From the NCBI RefSeq assembly GCF_043290135.1, contig NC_134701.1:61579002-61643001 (forward strand): a stretch of 64,000 nucleotides of DNA. The letters are read 5' to 3'. Origin of the DNA: Rhipicephalus microplus. Lineage: Eukaryota > Arthropoda > Arachnida > Ixodida > Ixodidae. This document shows positions 42,806-54,176 of this stretch, piece by piece (positions within the stretch are counted from its first letter, which is position 1; every line of letters begins with the position of its first letter). The notes under the pieces are model-generated. The model saw only the letters and a program-made list of their open reading frames with translations, made no database searches and was not told the origin of the DNA. A program made the translations under genes and the position numbers.

Positions 42806-44231
42806 CTAGAATATATTAACATTTAAAGCATCTAGAAGTGTTTGAACAAATAGCACTAGGGGTTTATATACACGGGACCAATGCTCATTGAAAAAGACAC
42901 CAGGCTCGGCAAAGAATACAAACTGTCGCCTTCTTAAAGTGGATTCAGAAAATTTTAAATAGGTTTTTACTGTTAAAATACGAAATCTGCAAGCAAGGGT
43001 GGGTATCCGAGCTTCTTGATACAAAACATTTTTAGCTGTGAATTTTGGCACACCTAAACAACTACGTAGAGCTTCCCGCTCTAAGAGAATCAGGGGGTTT
43101 ATTTTGTATGCTGGTCCACCAGAGAATAGTATACATCCGAATTCAAGAATCGGACGAACGTACATGCGATAATTCATGATCAGCGAATCTCTACGAAGAC
43201 CGGAACGGAGGCGGCCAAGCCTACCTATCATTCCAAAAGCGCGTGTAGCCTTAATTTTAATATATTCAATGTGGTCACGCCAGCTCAGTTTTTGATCGTA
43301 CAGTACACCCAGACATTTAATACAGTTAACCTGGGGAATTATTTCTAGATGGTACTGAAGAGAAATAGTAACTAGTGCGTCTAATGGAAAAACTATTATA
43401 GCACTTTTAGTTACGTTCAGGTTCATATGAATTTTCTGAAACCAGGTTTCTAATGCTGCCAAATAACACTGTAAAGTCGAATGTAGCAAATAAATATCGC
43501 TGTCTGATGCAAAGAACGCGATATCATCTGCATATACTTATACTTGTACCTTATCACTCAGTGGTATTGAACTTAACAAAATGTTAAATAGCACAGGCGA
43601 TAGAACATAGCCTTGAGGAACGCCTCTCGTTTGGCTATACTTCGGCGTGAAGACACCTCGTTGGAAGCAATAAAATTTTCTGTCTTTTAAAAATTCGTAT
43701 ATCCAATTTGTTATGTACTGCGGGAACGTAAGCTCTTTTAGGACATTGATAAGAATAGGGTGTTCAACACTGTCATATGCCTTGGCTAAATCAAGGGTTA
43801 CTAGGGCCGCATATGGTCGTCTGTGCCGAGCAAGCTATATACGAGCCTCTAAATCAACATGCGCCCACCATATAGAGTAACCTGGTCTAAATCCAATCTG
43901 GCACGCACTGAGTATCGCATTATCTGTTATGAGCTTCGTAACTCTAATGTAAAGTATTCTTTCTATTAACTTAACTACTGGTGATGTTAAAGCGATTGGC
44001 CTAATGTTATCTATCTGCATTCCTAAATCCAATCTGGCACGCACTGAGTATCGCATTATCTGCTATGAGCTTCGTAACTCTAATGTAAAGTATTCTTTCT
44101 ATTAACTTAACTACTGGTGATGTTAAAGCGATTGGCCTAATGTTATCTATCTGCATTCCTAGTCCCTGTTTTTTAAGAAGCGGTATTATTTTTGCAAGTC
44201 TCCAGTCAGGAGGTATCCAACTATTTTCAAG
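42806..44231 (-). pseudogene. I element reverse transcriptase, second half
   Basis: RT motifs: DNIRPIALTSPVVKLIERIL, QIGFRPGYS, RGVPQGYVLSPVLFNILLSS, a TAA just before VYADDIAFFA (catalytic YADD intact near 43521-43535), then LNVTKSAIIVF, CLGVLYDQKLSWRDHIEYI and the long thumb region. A 136-bp tandem duplication at 43887-44158 shifts the frame. Confidence 0.88.
43887..44158 (-). repeat. 136-bp tandem duplication inside the I element RT
   Basis: CTAAATCCAATCTGGCACGC occurs at 43887 and again at 44023, and the copies agree to about 44158 with one difference noticed (ATCTGTTATG versus ATCTGCTATG). 136 is not a multiple of 3, so it breaks ORF2. Confidence 0.95.
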
Positions 44232-45610
44232 TTAATAGTTGACAACGTTAAGGAGGTCTTCAGGAGAGATGTCGAATAATATTTTTAACATTTCTGAAGT
44301 GACGCCATCTGGTCCAGGACCTGTGTTTGGCAGAATACGAACGACGTGCGCAAGTTCATCCCTACTTACTTCAATAAAATCATTTCCAAATGACGGTTTT
44401 GCACACTTTATTTTGATTTGTGATGTAAATCTCTTCTCCAATCCTAATGCAATTTCAGTTAATGTATCTTCCAACTCAGTTGGAGAAAAAATAACTGAGT
44501 CAATATTTACGTGTGCTGTAATAGCTTTACGATTACGGAGAAATCTGAATAGAGCTTTCTTGTTGGCGCTCTTGGATAGATAGCTGTACCGTTTTTCTTC
44601 ATAATCGTCTTTCGCTAATGAAACTGTTCTCTTAAAGGTAGCTTTAGCAAATACATAATTTCTCCAATTTGTTGGACATTGGTTGGTAAGGAGTTTTTTC
44701 CATGCAGCGTTGCGGCGTCTATAATCTCTGGTGCAATCCACATTCCACCAGGCAGATATGAATTTTCCCTTTGTTGAAGATATAGTGAACTGTGATTTTT
44801 TATTGTACACTTTAGGGTGGAACATAGGCTCATAGCTTTCATATTTGCTTCCATATTGGGCAAGGAAGACAGCGTTGACTGTAAGTTCTTTTTAAATTTA
44901 GAGTAGTTTACAAAACTTTGCACCTGGCGATCTACCGTCACTAAAGGAATGCTGACTTCAAGTACCAGGGGGCAGTGATCACTACTTGTAGCGCTATTAA
45001 GAACAGTCTAAGACGATATTGTCACACTTGAGCTAGCAAATGTCAAATCTAAGACGGACCTCGAATTACATCGAACAAATGTCGAAACTCTGGAGTTCCA
45101 ACAAATAAGGTTATTCCGATTAGTCCAGTCCCACAACCGTTTTCCTGATGAATCAGTGCGGAATCCCCATGAAACGTGATGGGAATTGAAGTCTCCCGCA
45201 AATAGTATACTGTTTCTGCAAAAACTCACAGCCACGTCAAGGGCTCTTTCATCTTGTATTCCAGCCGGAAAGTAGTTGTTGACTATAGATAGTGGCGCGC
45301 ATCCGGAAAAGTGAATTTCCAGAACCAATACTTCATAATCGTGTGATAATTGTTGGTAAACTAAGTGTGCTTTATGACAAATTTTGGATGAAATGAAAAA
45401 CATTAATCCTCCACCACGTGAGTCTCGGTCCAGTCGAAAGCACTGATAGTTTTTTAGATAGAAGTTTTGATTAGCAGACAGCCAAGTTTCTTGTAAAAAT
45501 ATGACTTCTAAAGATTGTTGATAAATTAGGTATAATAAGTCTGTAGTTGCAGAGAGAATTGAAGGGCAGTTCCACTGAAGTACTCTAAGGCACCCTATGA
45601 TTATAAGCAA
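44232..45610 (-). pseudogene. I element ORF2, endonuclease and RT N-terminus
   Basis: Endonuclease: LRVLQWNCPSILSATTDLLY, FLQETWLS, DRDSRGGGLMFFI, FAGDFNSHHVSWG and SDHCPLVLEV, interrupted by a TAG at 45008-45010. A frameshift near 44860 leads to the RT N-terminal region (SAWWNVDCTRDYRRRNAAW, NTGPGPDGVTSEMLKIL), which ends at a TAA at 44232-44234. The start overlaps the end of ORF1. Confidence 0.9.
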
Positions 45611-46932
45611 GCAGTAGCAACTGCTTGATCTAAGATACTATCTTTTAAGAAGTCCGCTTTAGTCCTAGGTTCCTTCACACTCTTTTTTGTTTTTGGATGA
45701 GAAGAATTATTAAGTTTGCTAGTGGGTGATCTGGTGCGTTTCAAAAGGCGAGCATCCATATCTACATCCCGATTACTTATTGAATCTGAATCAGATATAC
45801 CTTCCTGCTCAGTTGTGTTAGATCTGGAAGGCATTGCCTCATTATCGATAGAGACATCTGACAGATGTTCGGCAGGTTTAATAATTGAGGCACTATGAGG
45901 TTGGATACGCTCAGTTATTCGATCAGATGCGCCCGCCATCTGCAAATCCATAATATTATTAAGTGAGTCGGACAGATTGAGTAAAAAGTTTTCTAATACT
46001 TTTTCTACGGTCTTTTCTACCATAGCAGAAATGGACTGAGAAAGTGATGCATCCATAAAAAGAGGTGGACGAGCTGCTATGCCGGCATAACCCTGATTCC
46101 TGCTTTGGATTTCTGCAATTGCTGCTCTACGAGAGCATCGTCTCCTTTCAATGATTTCAATCACCTGAAGTTCCTTTGATCCTGCAGGGCAGTTAGGATC
46201 GTCTGCAGCGTGATTTGCCTTGCACAAACAGCATGTCTTATTGTCTGATCGACACTCAGCAGTACTATTACCAGCCCCGTATATGGCCCCGCATATGCGG
46301 CATCGAGTCTCCGATCGACAACATTTAGTACTGTGCCCAAAGCGCCAACATTTAGCACATTGCAGCGGACGGGGAGCCAAAGCTTCGACCTTATAGATAA
46401 GTAGCCATGCCTTGATCTCCGAAGGGCGATCTGTTCCAGCGAACGTGGCAATTACAGTTTCAGTGGGAACTTTCTGTTGGTTTTCCTGTTTGGTACAGCG
46501 GTAAACAGAAATAACACCTGCTGGGGAAAAGATGTCCAAGACTTCTGCTGGGCTTAGACTTGCGTCTACCCCCCGAACCAATCCTTTGCAGCAAGCTAGA
46601 TGAGGTGGGATAAAAGAGCTCACTGGATGTGATGAAAAAGTAGTGCACTTCAGAAGGTCTTGGATGCAAGCCTTGTCTGGTGAGCAGCATAGTATCCCCC
46701 CGCGTCCAAACTGACGAACCTCTGTTATCAGTAGAGAGTGGGGAGTGATCGCACGAAGTTCCGTTTGGATTGTCTTGGGATTTTTCATGCAGATGAACCC
46801 ACTGGTGGTCGGCACCAAAGCGACAGGAACGCTACGGGTTCCATTGCGCAGAAACAACTCCAGGGGAAGATCTTGAGGGGGAACAGAGGCTGACCAGAGG
46901 GCAGGCCTCTGGCCTGGAGAAGAAACAGACAT
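45601..46932 (-). CDS. I element ORF1 (gag-like, CCHC zinc knuckles)
   Basis: 443 residues from a true ATG (complement of cat at 46930-46932). The N-terminal half has an RRM-like region (ETVIATFAGTDRPSEIKAWL, LLIYKVEALAP), then three Cys/His knuckles: CAKCWRFGHSTKCC, CRICGAIYGAGNSTAEC and CCLCKANHAADDPNC. An acidic, serine-rich tail and the basic KRTRSPTSKLNNSSHPKTKK follow. The role is RNA binding in the element's ribonucleoprotein. This ORF is intact although ORF2 is broken. Confidence 0.9.
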   Translation of the reverse strand: MSVSSPGQRPALWSASVPPQDLPLELFLRNGTRSVPVALVPTTSGFICMKNPKTIQTELRAITPHSLLITEVRQFGRGGILCCSPDKACIQDLLKCTTFSSHPVSSFIPPHLACCKGLVRGVDASLSPAEVLDIFSPAGVISVYRCTKQENQQKVPTETVIATFAGTDRPSEIKAWLLIYKVEALAPRPLQCAKCWRFGHSTKCCRSETRCRICGAIYGAGNSTAECRSDNKTCCLCKANHAADDPNCPAGSKELQVIEIIERRRCSRRAAIAEIQSRNQGYAGIAARPPLFMDASLSQSISAMVEKTVEKVLENFLLNLSDSLNNIMDLQMAGASDRITERIQPHSASIIKPAEHLSDVSIDNEAMPSRSNTTEQEGISDSDSISNRDVDMDARLLKRTRSPTSKLNNSSHPKTKKSVKEPRTKADFLKDSILDQAVATACL

Positions 46933-47249
46933 GAAATAAGAAGTTACACTTATCAATGCACTAAAACAGTTGCGTAACAAGAGGTAGATCTAATAAAATA
47001 AAAGTAACCGCCGGCTACTTGAGTGCAACCCTGAGTATGGAACAAGGAACGCAGGCGGAGGCACGAACGCGAGCCGGAGCTGCCTCGCTGCAGTGGCAAC
47101 AAGCGCCACTGGCAACAAGCGCCAACAAGCCGAGCTACCTCGCTGTGGCAACAAGCGCAACCGCGGCGTAATGTACATCGTTGTCGTCGTCGTTGACAAT
47201 TATCATTAAATATGCTCATTGCTGTTTTTTTTTCAAGATGCTCCATATC

Positions 47250-47443
47250 GAGGGATTCCCGCAGGTCGCAGAATTGAATCGTGGCTGCGGCGGCTACATA
47301 TTCTAAGGAGGCGAAAATGCCGTTGGTTGCTCAGATTTGAGTGCACGTTAAAGAGCCCCAGGTAGTTAAAACTTCCAGAGCCCAGTGTCTCATATAATCA
47401 TAGAGTGGTTTCGGTACGTTAAACCCCTTATACCAATCAATCA
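47250..47443 (+). mobile_element. tRNA-derived SINE (family 1), copy 5, 5' shortened
   Basis: Starts inside the tRNA part (CCCGCAGGTCGCAGAATTGA), then the body GTGCACGTTAAAGAGCCCCA and the CAATCAATC tail. Confidence 0.9.
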
Positions 47444-47739
47444 TGATGTCAAGGGATAGCAAGGCTAAAGGCAGATTACGACAAAAAACAACGCCTCCTG
47501 AACCCAGTCAAGCTGATGATGACAGCTAGCCCAGGAGGACGTTTGTAGTCTGTGCTGTAAGAAATAATGAGGTTGAAGTTGAAGTTGAAACTGCCTGACA
47601 ATAGCCCTAACACCGAAGCACCATTCAACAGTCTTCTGAGCATGTCAAGAAATTATACAGTAAAAAGCGGTATCACTATATAGATAGAAAAACAGGATTT
47701 GAACATAGTTTAACTAGGCGCACGACTACACGGATAAAA

Positions 47740-48070
47740 GGAAGGAAGGAAGGAAAAACTTTATTTGCAATGGTTTGGGACAGGGGTCATGAGCTTGATG
47801 GGTGGGGCCCCAAGTCCAGGGCTCCACTGGCTGCCGCCGTCTGTCTGACGTGCCGCAGAAGTGCAAGCTGCACCTCTGGGTCAGAGCTGGCGAGCTGTGC
47901 CTCCCATTGCTCGAAAGTATTACAAAGCTTGTACTGACCTAAAAAGGTATCTAAATTTGGTGGTCGTTTTAGGCATCCCCACGAAGAGATGAGTGAACAA
48001 ACCGTGGTGCTGCGGTTTGTCCTTTCTCTTCTTGTGTACACGTAGTCGTGCTGGTCAAGTAATGTCACGA
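47740..48070 (-). pseudogene. I/Jockey-type element, 5'-truncated C-terminal end
   Basis: Minus strand encodes CNTFEQWEAQLASSDPEVQL and LALLRHVRQTAAASGA, the usual last residues of tick I/Jockey ORF2, then a 3' UTR with AATAAAG and a (CCTT)n tail at about 47741-47757. Truncated upstream. Confidence 0.75.
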
Positions 48071-48639
48071 ACTGGCCCAGCTTTCAGTCTTTTTATGGAA
48101 AAACATGACATAGCGCAGCAAAACGGAGAGGCGAACAATTTGGTGCTGATCCATAACTTCAAGCAATAAACTTCAAGCATTCTGTTCAAGCATTCAAGCT
48201 TTCAGTTGGGAGTAAGCGCTTTTGGTGTACCCTTTCTTGTCCGTGTCTTTTTCGTGCTACATTTACGCAATTATGACATAGTGTTATGCGCAAGAGTTCA
48301 TGACACACATGAAATATTGTAATCGAAGGTTTTTTTCTTTGTGATATTGAGGTCGTAAATCACATGGTGTTTGAGATCTTGCTCATACTATGATGGCACA
48401 GAGGAAAAATATGCCTTAAAAAGCTAAAATATAGATGCTGGCATGGCTTCATTCACATTGATTAGAACTTTCGCATGTTGGTAGAGAAAAGTAGGTATCA
48501 GGTATTTGAATTGGTTAGTTTTGTACTTCCTTCAACAAAGCGGAGTTTAAAAGTGGCTATATCATGGACTATATTTCTCCCATGGATTTACGTACATGTG
48601 TGAAAGCCTTATTTTTTATTTTGCATTTGTTCATGCACG
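48071..48639. other. No gene recognised
   Basis: Contains two CAAGCATTC-type short repeats near 48170-48200; otherwise nothing. Confidence 0.4.
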
Positions 48640-48822
48640 CCTGGTATCACGGGGGTCTAATTGTTAAAGCGCTCGGCTACTGATCTGAAGGTCGCGGGAT
48701 ACTTGAGGTCTGCCTACTAGGCTTTAAATGCACGTTAAGGAAGCCCAGATGGTCTAAATTTCCGGAGCCCTTCACTTCGGCGTCTCCCATATACTATCGT
48801 GGTTTTGGGGTGTTAGAACCCA
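48640..48822 (+). mobile_element. tRNA-derived SINE (family 1), copy 6, internally deleted
   Basis: GGTCTAATTGTTAAAGCGCT head, GGTCGCGGGATAC, then a deletion to CACGTTAAGGAAGCCCAGAT and the rest of the body; tail eroded. Confidence 0.85.
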
Positions 48823-49239
48823 GATGTTATTATTATCTTTGTATGCGCTGCTATACCACTTCGTGAAATAAATGTTTAATCCTCCTCCTATCTGTGTATG
48901 TACGTAGCAAGTCCGAGGTTGTGTAAACTTTTAATATCTCATTGCTTTTAGAGCAATCGTGCTGTGCTATCATCCAAGGTTTCCCATGTGTCGGACAGCT
49001 TACTTTCGAAGGTCTGTCAGTTTACATGAGTTTAACTTTCTTGTAGTTCTCAGAATATTAAGCTGTAGTATAGTTAAGACTGTATCATCCAATTATACAG
49101 CTAGGAGAGAGAGAGAGAGAAAGAGAAAAACAAGTTTAGTAAAAGTAAACAAACCCCAGACTGGCTTCACTAATAAAAAGTACGAGGTGAGCGTTTCAGT
49201 CGAGTCCCAACCACATGTCAAATTTTAGAAAATATTCGA
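48823..49239. other. No gene recognised
   Basis: A (GA)n tract lies near 49106-49122. Confidence 0.4.
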
Positions 49240-49610
49240 TTAGCCATAGAAACGACAGTCTGTAATTTGTTTACAAGATGAGTCCAATTAAAATTTTGGG
49301 TGAACTGTACTCCACGAAATATAAATAACGATACAATAGCCACTCAATAGCACGAGCATGAAAACAAAGAGACATATCAGTATACCAACACGTTATTTCG
49401 TTCGTTTGAAAACAAAGTGTTTAGTCTTTGACACATTTACCTGGAGATAATTGAGAGACAATGAAATTGGCAGTTCGTGCAAACAACGATTTGCCGCTGT
49501 TTTCAAGTCAGCTAAAGTATTAGCATACAAAAACGAAGAGGTATCGTTGGCGTACAGGGCAATTTCATGTGTAAGTGGTATGAAAAAAAAATGTGAAAGA
49601 CGCAACCCAC
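49240..49610 (-). pseudogene. Non-LTR reverse transcriptase fragment (CR1-like)
   Basis: Minus strand encodes HEIALYANDTSSFLYANTLA, DLKTAANRCLHELPISLSLN and YLQVNVSKTKHFVFKRTK, the palm-to-thumb segment. The catalytic YADD reads YAND. Decayed GVQFTQN.NW.HLVNKLQ-like sequence follows at lower coordinates. Confidence 0.8.
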
Positions 49611-50039
49611 AAAGACGAAAAAAACGGAAGAGGACAGGATACGGCGTCAACTTGCAACCAGTTTCATTTTAAAAAGTTCTTTTTTGTGTTCTCGCAGACG
49701 TGTGCGCGATTAAGACGCGTAATACATGCGACAACAATCCCACGATCAAGACATCAAGAAAGCAAGACCATGAAAAATTGCGCTTCAGATTTAAGCAGGG
49801 TGACAGATGAATCACTGATACGCACATGTCGTTTAACATTATTAAAAGACACCTCCAAAAATGTTCTCGTGCCAGAGTGTTCTCGCTCTTTCCAAGTAAG
49901 CTGATATTTCTAAAATCCAGCTTGAAAGGAGCGATACGAACGACGCACTGATACTTATGGTTGCTTTTAGCGCTAAATAAAACGAGTGACGGACAAGCGC
50001 AAACTATCGATTGATTTTATTCGAAAGGCACACACATAT
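49611..50039. other. No gene recognised
   Basis: Ends in GACAAGCGC...TTTTATTCG, a pattern that may mark the end of the adjacent Penelope-like element. Confidence 0.35.
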
Positions 50040-51385
50040 CTAAGTGAACAAAGTTGCAGTCACGAGTCACATTACCAAAAAAATAACTTCCATTAGTGGC
50101 AGGCATTCAAATAATCTCTGTGGCATGCAACGTGACAAAGGGCCTCGCTACGCATGTCTCACCCGATCTGTCAATAAAATATGCTTCCTCAATTTCTCGT
50201 GCCACCTTCCCTTTTAATCTTGTGAGCACCTTAGTTTCCGACAGCAAGAGTGCGCAGCAGCACTCCCTGCAATGTAAAGAAAGAATAGAACAAGGTGTCC
50301 CTTTTAATGAAGTCTTGTGATCTAATGGTTCAAACACCGACCCGTCTGCCCGACATAGCATTTTCTACAAGATAATGGGTGTATCATATGCTACCTTTTT
50401 GCCATACTCGACCAATTTATCACCGTACTCAATGTCACACCCACGGTCCCGCTTTCTCTGCCCTGATAGCTTCTTACCCACAGCTGCACGAATCCGGTCA
50501 AGCTTGTCTGTAGAATACAAAACCACACAAAGTCCGAACCTCTCACCAACTTTTTTGAACTTATAGGGAACCCCGTGAACACATGAAATGCTTATAACTG
50601 TTTCCCCCTTCCTTTCTTTTTACTTGACTTGCACCCCGCACTTCCAACTTCATTTTTTGCCAGATCCTTTCGCTTAAGACGCTCAAGTTGCGTTCTGAGA
50701 ACCTAGACTGCCGAAGCCTCTCAATTCGCCGTGCAGAACTTTTATACATACGATGTAGGCACGGCTTTTTGAGTGACTCTCCCAGGCAGGCTATACCGCA
50801 ACTCTGTTTTACAATCTTAGAGGTACCGCAACGTAAATATATGATAGATTTCACACTACTGGGGTCGTGCATCTAACATGCGTGGTTTCCACTGAAAAAT
50901 ATGCCCAGATCTAAGAACTGTATGCAACCATTGTCAGGAACCTCCCAAGTAAACTTCAGCCGGACCCCAACTTTCTGAACACTTTCAAAACATGGATCCT
51001 AGTGCTTACATACTGGCAGTCTTCAACGAAAAACATGTAACCGTCTACGTATCTCAAGGTTTTTACCACCAATGAGTCCAACGCAGTTTCTAGGTCACGG
51101 TCTACTACACCCAGAAATAATTTCACTCAAAACTGGCGTGACCCTCGACCCAATGAAGATCCCAGACCTCTGGGTGTATAAGCACCCCTTCCAACCAATA
51201 GCAGTTGACCCCAGGTACACCGACAGGGCCTCAAGGAAGGCACTCGTAGATCTGCCGCAGCTGTTCTGAAACCTTTGTTCGTCATTATCTCCTTGGATGC
51301 AATACCTGATGCACACCAGAAGTATGTCATGTGGCAACGAATAGAAGAGGTCTTCCACAGCCACACTGGACCCTGACAGTACTTT
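50040..51385 (-). pseudogene. Penelope-like element: RT plus GIY-YIG remnant
   Basis: Minus strand, RT first: SVAVEDLFYSLPHDILL (motif A, VEDLFYSLP), FLEALSVYLGSTAIGWKG, YTQRSGIFIGSRVTPVLSEI (motif B), then decayed sequence, a linker with KKVGERFGLCVVLYSTDKLD and finally DHKTSLKGTPCSILSLHCRE, LLSETKVLTRLKGKVAREIE and EAYFI...SGETCVARP of the GIY-YIG end. The GIY-YIG core reads CRADGS instead of YVGQTG. Multiple stops and frame changes. Confidence 0.85.
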
Positions 51386-52800
51386 CGCGGGTCGTTCCAT
51401 CAAAAACGATGCCACTTCCTTTGCATTCTTCGGAAAGACAGTTATGCATTGCTGAAATACGCGTGGCATTCCACAGACTCAACACAAAGCCAGCGCCCGG
51501 ACCAGACGGGGTTACGAATAAAATACTTCGAAATCTAGACGACACATAGAAAGAGCAACTCATGATATTCAATAACGTATGCTAGGGAAAGGGGCGTATT
51601 ACACAACAGCGGAAAACCGCCCGCATTGTTATAATACCACTACCGAGAAAGCGCCTAAAGCTGAAAAATCTAAGGCCGATATCGCTGACGTCCTGCGTTG
51701 GTAAGGCCTTGGAGCAGGTTGTCCTCGCAAGACTAACAAACTTTTTCGAAGACCATGACTTGATTCCTCACACCATGCTGGGCTTTATGACGAACATCTC
51801 CCCGCAGGGTGCCATGCCACAAGTCAAGCACCAGATAATAAACAGCATTGCCACATCCACCAAAGCAATCTTAGGTCTATATTTCAAAAAGGCCTTTGGC
51901 AATGTTAATCACTCATCTTTACCGACCCGAATAATGGAAGTGGGGCTCAGTAAACGGGTGTATGACTACGTCCGTGATTTTCTCACGAACAGGACAGCGA
52001 GGATCACCCTGGGAGAACTAGAGTCAGAAGAGATATAATGGGCAGCGCTGATACTCCTCAGACCTCGGTGATTTCGCCCTTGCTCTTTAACCTCGCACTC
52101 ATATATGATTACCAGCTAAATTCGGGGAGATTGACGGGCTCTGCCACAGTCCATACGCTGATGGCATTACTGTGAGGGTAACTCAGGGATGTAACGGCTA
52201 AACAGAACAGACGCTACAGTGAGCCATCGATACGGTTCAAAGTTTCTTAGAGGGCATGGGTCTCACCTGCTCGGCTTAGAAATCAGAGCTACTTATTTAC
52301 AAACCTACGCACAGAGGTCGGAAACCCACACACAGCGAACAAGGCGAAAATAATGCAGAGGAAGCGATACGGCTGACAATCTCGAACAAGCTCCATCATT
52401 CCCAAAGTAGACGTGGCATGAGTGTTGGCTTTGTATATTGTAGCCAATAGGCACGACGGCTAAACTGTTCGCGGATTGAAAAAGGCCATAAATCAGACAA
52501 TCTGACTTCTAAAACGAATTACAAACAGACATAGTGGTATGACAAAAGGCAACACTTAGGCTTGTGCAAGCCTTCGTCCTCAGTATAGAATCACGTACGT
52601 TGCCTCTTACTTGAAATGGCACGTCGCCTAGAAGAGAAAGTTAGATTGCCTAATCAAGAAAATGTATTATCAATTCCTATGCTTACCGAAGAACACAATC
52701 ACAGTGAAAGTATTAGAGCTAGCTTTGCACGACGTGTTCGACGAATTAATAGAAGCGCACAACACAGCACAGTATGAACGACCTTCTAGGACGAAAACAG
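51386..52800 (+). pseudogene. I/Jockey-type reverse transcriptase remnant
   Basis: Plus strand: FHRLNTKPAPGPDGVTNKIL, then MEQVVLARLTNFFEDHDLIP, LGLYFKKAFGNVNHSSL (the motif A Asp reads Tyr), RTARITLGELESEEI, a stop, and PYADGIT near 52159 (second Asp of YADD reads Gly). Downstream sequence is full of stops. Two catalytic Asp are lost. Confidence 0.85.
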
Positions 52801-54083
52801 GTAGGCCCATCCTCGAATAACTGAAAATTCACTATCACATACAGCAAGGTGAAAAAGCTGACGCGGCCGCGATGGTGAGAAGAAGAATAGTGATTCCACC
52901 ATTGCTTGAAAATATGCACTCGGAACATCACACCGGCAGGGGAAATCAGAGACGATTTGCAGAAAAAATTTGGACATTGCAGGGAAGCGGTATTCGTGGA
53001 TGCAGCCAGCTACGCGCGCAGGTGTGGTTACGTGGCTGCGATGGTCGACTGTAAACAGACATGCAAGACGAGCGTTATGGTGAAAACGCCACTCACCGAC
53101 ACGGCCGAGGACCATCGCACTCGTGGTGGTGACCACTAAACCCGAAGTAGTAATTAGTGCCTCGCAAGGGTAGATACGTAACTATGCTACCGGCCGTTTC
53201 TCCCAAGAGGGGCTGCGAATCCTAATGACTAACAAAGAAAAAATGACACTTTTGTCATATGAACCCCCGCACACACACAAACCCCGCTGGCCGGCAAAAA
53301 GGTGACGCACGAAGCGGCTTGAGCGCTCGCAAACCGAGCTACAGCGAACGCCGACGCCGACTCGGCCGACGTTCTACGGGTCGGAATAGTGGGAATGGGA
53401 GGACCGTATGACTAGTTACCACAAAATAATGCAGCACTGCAAGCTAGAAAGGCGAAAGTACCTTCCGCCACACAGCGGGTTAAATAAAAAGCAGACACCT
53501 ACGAGGCGGCTACTGCAAACATTTACGTATCCACTTCTTTTTCTTCTTTGTTACTCTGATCTTGAATGTATTTCACATAAAAATGCAAGGTTTTCGATGG
53601 CAGGGCCACACTTCCCCACATATTATGGGAATGAACTCGTTTAGATGACAGCAGAGACAAAAACTACGAAGAGACAGTGTCAGACAGAAAAGGCGCGCAG
53701 GAAAAATGCTCTGCTCAGCTTCTTGCTTGAACAAGAACTGTGGGCCTTCCATTGAACCGAGAAAGCCGCACGAGCCCAAGGGCTCGTGGCCGATGCCAAG
53801 GCTAGGGCTGAGGCACGACCGAAATAAACTTCGCTGGACTTAATTAATAAATCAAGGTTTTCTTCTTTTTAAAACACAAATGGTTTAATTAGACTTTCTT
53901 CATTACTTAGCCATGGAGTGGTCTATGAAACGCTACCTCATGAGAATTTCTTCTTGGACCGCATCAGTACAACAAATGCGGTCAAATATGGGACAAGTCG
54001 CATATTTTTGCCGATTTCCATTTTCTGGGGAAAATTTAAAGTATATTTCGGCATTTCCAAGGTAACACGATCCACAACACAAT
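52801..54083. other. No gene recognised
   Basis: A 116-codon minus frame at 52786-53136 has no known domain. AATAAACTTCG near 53824 could be a polyadenylation signal of an unseen unit. Confidence 0.35.
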
Positions 54084-54176
54084 AGGGAGCTTTAGTGCTG
54101 GGTACGTATTCTCTTGGGGCGTTGCGGGCTTGGGGGCGTGCGGCGTTGCGTGCCCAACCCATACTCAACCCATAAT
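54084..54176 (+). repeat. Partial extra left end of TIR family E
   Basis: 93 bp beginning AGGGAGCTTTAGTGCTGGGT that repeat the left end of the element starting at 54177. Confidence 0.9.

Larger units (their letters stand above)
41514..46985 (-). mobile_element. I-clade non-LTR retrotransposon, near full length
   Basis: Minus strand: ORF1 (zinc knuckles), ORF2 with endonuclease, reverse transcriptase and RNase H, then a 3' UTR (GGCCAATCCCCCTTAGTGGG) and a (CAAG)n tail at 41514-41537. RNase H after RT assigns it to the I group. The 5' leader may extend to about 47200. Confidence 0.9.
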
